A stretch of DNA of 64,000 nucleotides from Sepiola atlantica (taxonomy: Eukaryota; Mollusca; Cephalopoda; Sepiida; Sepiolidae), in NCBI GenBank assembly GCA_963556195.1, contig OY744537.1, positions 20,582,726-20,646,725 on the forward strand, in the 5' to 3' direction. The notes under the pieces are model-generated. The model was given only the letters and a program-made list of their open reading frames with translations. It ran no database searches and was not told the origin of the DNA. The position numbers and the translations under genes were made by a program. Below are positions 57,056 through 64,000 of the stretch, piece by piece (the first letter of the stretch is position 1; every line of letters starts with the position of its first letter).

Positions 57056-59225
57056 TTGCTAACTACTGTTTTCTTGTTTCTTTTTTGTAAAATCCTATTT
57101 TGGTCACGTAAATTATGTAGATCACCCCTGCAAAGGAATTATTGTCACTCAAATATTTATTTTACGTTCTACTCTTGTCTTAAAAATAAATAAATTTACC
57201 TTGTTACGTTTTTTTTTATGAGAGAAATGAACTTTTTGATCATCAGTATTATTGTTAATATTCGTTGGCAACTTTTACTTGTTTCAAAGATAAATATACA
57301 TTAATTATTTTAATCAAAATTAAATCCAAATTTGGAACAAACATAGTTATTGGTCAAATTTATTATAAATTATGTCGATTAGCCAATCAAAAAACGTTGT
57401 ACACAAAAAATCTCTACAGTGTTTCTGATGAATAAAATTTTTACAAGTGTAATATAAGAATTTCTTAGAAATGAATTATAATTTTTATGTGTTCAATAAA
57501 AGTGGTGACACAATTTTATTAATATAGAGAATTTAACTTAGAATTCATATTTCAAGCAAAATTAAAATATGAATTGATAATGGTGCTACAAAAATATGTC
57601 TGTTACTAAATTTTGTTCTGGATATTAATGAGTGACAAGAAGAGGACTTCTGTATGTTGTGAGAGAAAAATTCCTACTCTCTCTCTATTAGTGATAAGCA
57701 AAAGTAAAATATCAATCAGGATTAATTATGTATTCAATAAAATTGATTCAAAATAAATACAAAATTTAAAAACATGGCCCAATGTTTCCCATAAATAACT
57801 GGCAAAACAGAATTAAATATTAAGTTTACAATGTGCTGGTCTATAATGCACAGGAATCTCAAAAGGATGATTGGCTTTATTTTATATATTAGATGTTAAA
57901 ATTTAAAACCAAAAAGTTGTTTACAATGTAGATAACAAATGGGTAGAGTATATTACTACTAGGTTCAGTGAAGCTACATAAAGAAATATAAGTGATGTTA
58001 TGTAATGTCAATTAAGAAAAAAATGTTTTGTCCTTTTTCAAGGTTGAATTGAAAAGACGGTTAAAAAAGGAGATCCGCCCAAAAAAAGCATAACAAACAA
58101 ACAATTATAGGCAGGTATTTTTTAACTGAATAAACAGGAGAAAAAAAACCAACAAAAAAAAGATATTTAATTTTTTTATAATATGATCCTATTATGAGGG
58201 CAAGAAGTAAACAACAGCTGAATGTTATTGTACAACATCAAATCAAATTATGAAGAGGTGGAAGTAGTTCCTTTCCCTTTCTCCTTCTGCCTTCTCACTT
58301 TCATCATTCACTCACACTCTCTCATTACCTTCTTCCTAATTTCAAAGTACAAAACCTTTCTATTTTTTTTTATGCGAAACAAACTGTTTGATGCTAACAT
58401 ATTTGTCTTTTTAACTCTAAAATTCCAATAAGTTTCAACTAATAAAGTCAAAATTAAGAGAAAGACACTGAGTGCTTATGTGGGAGGAAGGAACAGAAAG
58501 TCATTCTTTGATGAAACAGAAGCCATCTAACTCCCCTATTGTTTATAGAGAAGCATGTCATGCAATACTGTTAGTCAAACCAATATAATGAATTGCTTCA
58601 TGAATTGTTTGAAGTCTTAGCCTTCACGGCAAAATTAACATCTTCAGTTTTCAAGGAAAACTGTCATAAGAGGGAAACTCATTTTTTTTTCTTATTTTAA
58701 AAAAAAAATCAGATTTTGATTAAAAGGCTGAGAATTCACATCCATGAAAGACTAGCGATTTAAATGGAAATCCGCTTTTTCTAGATAAAAAGCGAAATTC
58801 CACTAAAAAGTGGAGAACTCACATCCCTGCTAGTTACATATAAACTATTCTGATTATATGAATATTTTATATGCTTTTACAAAAATTAAAAAGAAAAGAA
58901 AAATGATGCATAAATTTCTCTATCTATAAATGACATCACGACCTGCAACTTGGAGTCTCAGCTATCTAACATTCAAAATTATTTTCTTTTCAGCAAAAAC
59001 ATTTATGTCAATGATTATTAAAAATGGTATGATAAAAAATGAAAAGTTATTTAACTAAATTCATAAAAGCCTTGAATAACGTTGCTTCAAAAGAAAAACC
59101 CCATTTCATTCATGATATATTGAACTAAGTGCAATGAATCTTCAGCATTTTTAAAAACTACAAAAATAAATGAAAAATAATGGGTAAAATATGATGAAAG
59201 GTTAAAAATCAATATTAAAAAAATA
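57056..59225. other. AT-rich intergenic sequence
   Basis: No gene was seen. A short repeat shared with 23350-23480 lies at 58765-58835. Confidence 0.45.
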
Positions 59226-59229
59226 CACA

Positions 59230-59280
<51 letters not shown>
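59230..59280 (+). repeat. (AT)n microsatellite
   Basis: About 24 AT units. Confidence 0.97.
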
Positions 59281-59284
<4 letters not shown>

Positions 59285-59844
59285 GCTAACAGAAAATTGT
59301 TAGATTTTGTATTTATTTAGAAAAGGTTTGTCTCGATTTTCAGAAAAGAGTTCACGTTAATGGAATCTTAATTTTTATATAAAGACTCATAAGAGAAAAA
59401 AAAATTCATCAAAAAAGGTGTTCAATGTATTTGCCAAAAGAAAATAAGATTTTTTTTTACATCAAAACTCATGAAAAGAGAATTGCATAACTTTGAATAG
59501 AAGACGCATTACTAATCTCTATTAAGATGTTGCTAAAAAAAAAGTGCCTTACGTCTAATTGTGAATTTAACCATGCCTTGAAAAATGCATTAAAAGAATT
59601 AAATTCTTTAAATTAATTATCAAGTTTTTTTTTTTGTTAATCTTTTCAGATAAGCAATTTTAAACATTTAGGAAAAGAATCAGAGTAAAAAGCTGTTTTG
59701 ACATCCAAAATTTTGATTGCCATCAGCAAAACTTCACTTCTTTTTCCATTTAAATAGGACAACAACAATGGCTTCTTCAAAATTTACGTATGAAAAAAAT
59801 TTATTGATTAGTATGTCAGACTTTTAAAACGGCGCAATAACTTG

Positions 59845-60240
59845 CATTCTACATTTGAAGAAAATTATGGTCAGACTCTGCAAAGTACAACAAGCTATGG
59901 AACATAATAGAGTGTTAAATCATCATGATATAAAATTAAACAGAAAACTAAAAATATACAATACTGTAGTCGTCCAATTACTTGTATGCAGCTGCAAAAC
60001 TTGGACAATTTACAGGAATCAAGTGACAAGACAAGGTCACTAACAAGCAAGTCCCCAGTAAGATCAGTATCTACTCTGATTGTCTGGCCATATCATAAAA
60101 ATTAATAAGAACCAAATTCTAAAACAAATGTTATTTTGCTAAGATGGAGTCATAGAAATGGAGAATGCCCAAACAAGAGATATAAATACATGCTGAAGGA
60201 ATGTCCCCAGATGGCATTGACATTTGGGCATTGGTTCAGA
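59845..60240 (+). mobile_element. LINE relic, C-terminal region
   Basis: The frame reads HHDIKLNRKLKIYNTVVVQL and CSCKTWTIYRNQV, matching the KLKVYKAVVLTTLLYGCETW block found after the polymerase domain of many LINEs. Downstream fragments in other frames (YKYMLKECPQ) continue it. Several indels. It belongs to a different LINE lineage from 60335-61085. Confidence 0.7.
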
Positions 60241-60334
60241 ACAACTTATTCTTTTAAATAAAATCATGATTTATGTATTAATTATTTACATATCATTTAT
60301 AAAAATTATTAATTTAATTTTAACAAAGAGTGCA

Positions 60335-61085
60335 GTGGCATAAAGGGCTCTCTCAGAATAGATCCTCACTTTAAGTGTTTGCATTGCGCTGGCACAGCAA
60401 GACCAATAGATGGCAGACCACTGACAGAGGTGGATACTGGTGACGACAAGCTTGAATTTTGTTACCTTGGAAACGTGCTGTCATCAGGTGGATGCTGTGA
60501 ACTTGCAGTAGCTACACGTTGCAAGTCTGCCTAGAGACAGAGAGCTGCTACCAATCCTAACAAACAAACATCTGCCAACACTTACGAGAGGTTGTGTATA
60601 TTCCTCATGTGTCAGAAGTATGCCAATGTATTGCTCCGAAACTTGGGATGTCTCTTCCGGTACACTAAAGACACTGCACCATAATGACAAGGCAATGGTC
60701 AGATGGATCTGTTTGGTGAGTCCTGAACAAACCACACCTTTTCGAACTCTGCTCGCACAGGTCAACTTGAAAAGCCTCGCGGGCATCATGCAGAAGAGCA
60801 GACTGCATTGGTTGGGGCACGTTGAGCGCAGCAATGGCTGGACTGCTAAAGTCCGACAGTTGAATGTGCCAGCAGAGAAGACCATCACTGGCAGACTTAA
60901 GTTGTCTTGGGAGGACGTGGTCAAACGTGATAGGAAAACCATGGATATGAATTCCAGCAGGCTTCACCAAAGACAAGAATGGAGGGGAAGACTTAGATTG
61001 AGACTAGACTATCAGGCCCCACCCTCATCAGAGGATTAATTGTGGCCTGATTCAACAAATAAACCGTTTGATGATGATGATAAAT
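60335..61085 (+). mobile_element. LINE relic, 3' part (RTE/Jockey-like)
   Basis: Blocks in order across frames are CLHCAGTARPIDGRPLTEVD (about 60375-60435), KLEFCYLGNVLSSGGCCELA (about 60450), then in another frame SETWDVSSGTLKTLHHNDKA, NLKSLAGIMQKSRLHWLGHV, ERSNGWTAKVRQLNV and LSWEDVVKRDRKTM (60640-60950). A stop after LDYQAPPSSED precedes a short untranslated end with a (GAT)n tail at 61069-61083. This is the same LINE group as 1795-3062 but a younger copy, with a 139-codon frame still open. Confidence 0.88.
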
Positions 61086-61589
61086 AACATACCAAATAAA
61101 TTGTCATGCTATATTTACCTTATTCTTATAATTTTCATGCTATATTTACCTTATTCTTATCAGAATGGTCATTTTTCTTGTTCAAATTTGTTTTTGCTGT
61201 AACAATTTTTTTTTTTTTAATTTCAAGTTTTAAATTTTTTTAATTGGAAAAAGATTATTAATAATTTTTAAATCAAAACAATGCATAACAAACCAATAAA
61301 TAAGTCATGATTTTTCTAATGTCAATAACTATCCGGACGGCTGTAAAGTAGGAAATTATTGAACAGTGTTGTAGCTCTCCAGTAATTACAGTTTATGATC
61401 GTAAGCTCTTAAAAATAAAAAAAAGGAAACATCTCGTTATGTTTAAATTAAGAAAAACAATCCCATAAAATTTAGCTTTAGTTGATGCGAAACTGGCAAA
61501 CACTTTTATTTATTTTTACTTGCTACTTTTTATACATTAATTTTCTATTATTTTGGAATAGAGTGTCTTGTTTTTTTTTTGTTTTTTTT

Positions 61590-62165
61590 TTTTTTTACAT
61601 GATTCACCCCAAACAAGGCAGGACGCCACTGTAAACGTAAGGGGCTACTGAGAAAAAGGAAAAGGGGAGAAGGATTGGTGGTTCAGCTTAAATTGGGATC
61701 TGAGCAGCGAGATGTCTGTTTACATTAGTTTTAAATTTCTGCATGTCAGTACTGTCGGGGAAACAGGGGGCAGGGAGGGAGTTCCAGAGGCCAGCAGCAC
61801 GAGGAAAGAAGCTATTTGAGTAGAATGCTCTCCGGCAGTGAATGAATGAGATTTAGTAGAATGTCGAGTTAGTCTAGTGAATTTACGTCGAGGGGGCACC
61901 AAAGCAGCACACTCATCGGAGCATAATCCATTGAAGTATTTGTAAAACAAACACAAGGATGCCACATTGCGGCGATGGGACAGGGGCTGGAGCTTAGCTG
62001 ACAGTGAGGGACCTATTAGGTTGACTACTCTTTTTTGGACTTTGTCAAGGAGGGAGAGACTAGTAGATGATGCACCAGCCCAGATGTGGCAACAATACTC
62101 CATGCATGGGCGAATGGTGGTTTTGTAGAGATACAGGATAATGTCAGGTGTAAGGAGTCCACTAG
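61590..62165 (-). mobile_element. LINE relic, C-terminal part (Jockey-like)
   Basis: Minus-strand frame 62103-61720 reads MEYCCHIWAGASSTSLSLLD, KVQKRVVNLIGPSLSAKLQP, LSHRRNVASLCLFYKYF and GLCSDECAALVPPRRKFTR. It ends with ASFLVLLASGTPSLPPVSPT, a frameshifted form of the usual WNSLP segment. These are the standard C-terminal blocks of Jockey-type LINEs. A poly-A tail lies at about 61570-61600 (T run on the plus strand). The untranslated end is shared with 10560-10805. Confidence 0.88.
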
Positions 62166-62169
62166 CACT

Positions 62170-63248
62170 AGTTTACAATATAAATAGAACATCAAACTGA
62201 TCCCTGACTTTTTAACATACAAGTAATTTTCTTTTCCTTTTTGAGAGAACCAGTCTATTTAAGTATTGCTGTTTAAAATGAAAGGCATTATTACTTTGTA
62301 AATACCATGATTATTTCATTTCTAGTAGACATAAATGTTACAAGGTTGAAATAAACTAATAATATTTATTGAAATTCCTTTTCATCTACTTATTTTCTTC
62401 AAAAATATATCTACATAGCCCTTGAGTTATTACCATTTCAAATTGAATGAAACAAATACAATATAAGATGGTATTTTGTATTTCTCCTTTTGAAAATATT
62501 CTATGCGTAAAGAAATAGATGTCCAAGAATTATTATTTTTAAAAAAATAGGCATTAAAGATTTATATAATATTTGTGTACAAATCTTGATAAAATGTAAT
62601 TTGGGCATCTTTTACGAGACTCAGCAGAGTAAAAACGCTAAAAAAACAAATTTACAACAAATAAAAGTAACTGTAAGCTGTAAAAGTTAGTTTCAAACTT
62701 GCATGTGCTATTTGTTTGTATTTTAAACCCGTTTGAAGTGCTATTTATTAGAAATCAATAGTTTTGTCACCGCAAGTTGGGAAAAAAACATGGCCGAATT
62801 GGGGGGGGGATTACTAACGAATGCACTAGGAGCGACCATATTGATTTTTGTGAAAACGGTGGGAAAAAAAACAAGAAATTTTTTTTTTACATCTAATGAA
62901 AACCCATTTATAATACGTAAAAATAAAAAATTACATAGGTAAGTAGGAAAATATCTATTCTCGTCGTAGGTCAACTTCACTTGTTGCAAATTTATGTTTT
63001 TAAACCCTTTCTCGTTCTTTTTTTGGACCCCGTTCGCGCCTCTGCTGAGCGTCGTAACATATACCCTGTAATTTTATTAAAATCTGAAAGACTTTTTCAT
63101 CATGTTTCCTTTGATATGGCTGTTTGGTAATAATAGCACTATATACATTAGTTTCAGTTTTGTAGAAAAATTTTGATGTGGTTTCTGGTGTACAAGTGAA
63201 ACGAGAGAAACTGTTTTTTCGATAAACATCTCTAATATATCTCTAATA
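62170..63248. other. AT-rich intergenic sequence
   Basis: No supported gene. Short overlapping frames on both strands near 62.73-62.99 kb have no recognised domain. Confidence 0.45.
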
Positions 63249-63250
63249 TA

Positions 63251-63507
63251 CAGGGTATCCATAAAATCCTTTTAAAATGTTAACATTTATTACAAAGACA
63301 GTCTTGACCAGATTTCTTTTGTTCTTATTGAAGTTTTTATTAATATTAACTAATTATCCAATATAGATGTATTAAATGAAATTTAAAAAAAAAAAGAAAT
63401 TTAAATAAACATTAATTTAAAAAAAAACAAATGTAGTCAAGATATCTCAACTGTCTTCTTCATAATAAACTTTTTTAGATTATAAAGAGACTTCATGGAC
63501 ACCCCTG
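63251..63507. mobile_element. MITE with mariner-type ends
   Basis: The 257-bp non-coding element is flanked by TA (63249-63250, 63508-63509). Its ends are CAGGGTATCCATAAAATCC on the left and, on the reverse strand at the right, CAGGGGTGTCCATGAAGTCT. The interior shows no transposase. The ends differ from the 29176-29544 MITE after the first bases, so it belongs to another family. Confidence 0.8.
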
Positions 63508-63627
63508 TATATATTATATGAACTACATTTAATAATGGCTAAAAAACGAATAAAAACATAATTTAAAACTCTTTGTATCTGTCAGACAAGATCTTGTGTG
63601 CTTGCGTGATTCTCGCTTGTACATAAC

Positions 63628-64000
63628 TGTGATAGATATACATTGAATTATTTTTTTAATTTATTTATTTACTACTAGTGACCTACCTTTGATAGATATA
63701 CATTGAATTATTTTTTTTATTTATTTATTTACTACTAGTGACCTACCTTTGATAGATATACATTGAATTATTTTTTTAATTTATTTATTTACTACTAGTG
63801 ACCTACCTTTGATAGATATACATTGAATTATTTTTTTTATTTATTTATTTACTACTAGTGACCTACCTTTGATAGATATACATTGAATTATTTTTTTTAT
63901 TTATTTATTTACTACTAGTGACCTACCTTTGATAGATATACATTGAATTATTTTTTTTATTTATTTATTTACTACTAGTGACCTACCTTTGATAGATATA
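63628..64000 (+). repeat. 60-bp tandem array, runs off the window
   Basis: TTTGATAGATATACATTGAA followed by TTACTACTAGTGACCTACC repeats every 60 bases, more than six units. Units alternate mainly at one site in the T run (TTTTTTTAATTT or TTTTTTTTATTT). The right end is outside the window. Confidence 0.97.

Overview
This window reads as an AT-rich, repeat-dense stretch of an animal nuclear genome. There are no operons, no bacterial gene density and no long intact reading frames. Instead it holds LINE reverse-transcriptase relics, mariner-type DNA transposons, MITEs, SINEs with tRNA-like or U2 snRNA heads, 5S rRNA-like copies, many long (AT)n tracts and several minisatellites. Long foldback elements bounded by (AT)n tracts, together with the mollusc-like LINE proteins, make a coleoid cephalopod such as an octopus the most likely source. 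That is inference from repeat style; no gene here names the species.

Layout. 1-7 kb: a 5S-like copy, three fragments of one RTE/Jockey-like LINE (the longest, minus strand, keeps the YADD motif and a zinc finger), a tRNA-like repeat and the first U2-type SINEs. 7-16 kb: another 5S-like copy, a LINE 3' end, a 310-bp near-perfect foldback, a 270-bp TIR foldback, and two U2-headed SINEs with target-site duplications (TSDs). 16-23 kb: an interspersed segmental duplication, foldbacks, inverted repeats around a tRNA-like sequence, and a 5S-like copy. 23.5-26.6 kb: a nearly complete mariner-like element with TIRs and TA duplications, an older mariner relic on the minus strand, and a third type of LINE relic. 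26.7-30.5 kb: foldbacks, two direct repeats 316 bp apart with a hammerhead-like core, a MITE with clean TIRs and a GTG/ATG-rich minisatellite. 32-37.3 kb: a 5S-like copy, two diverged U2-type SINEs, a LINE relic, and a 1.78-kb TIR transposon inserted into a poly-G minisatellite. 37.4-50 kb: mostly unremarkable AT-rich sequence with two possible terminal exons on the minus strand (near 37.5 and 48.9 kb) and more foldbacks. 50-64 kb: a composite repeat, a 70-bp satellite (12 units), a 41-bp minisatellite with a 533-bp higher-order period, three LINE relics, a MITE and a 60-bp tandem array that runs off the window end.

No complete host protein gene can be supported. The protein signals are transposon relics, and the many short reading frames across microsatellites and minisatellites are composition artefacts. 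The two terminal-exon candidates rest on splice-site context only.

The most notable observations are: (1) a SINE group headed by U2 snRNA, with at least two subfamilies and TSDs including a perfect 16-bp one; (2) several unrelated-looking repeats that share a CTGAnGA-hairpin-GAAAC or CTGATGA-hairpin-GATAAC core resembling the hammerhead ribozyme, one of them a 316-bp direct repeat that recalls retrozymes; (3) a possible P/THAP-like TIR transposon with a 7-bp duplication that can be read against its own empty site; and (4) a minisatellite with a precise 13-unit higher-order period.
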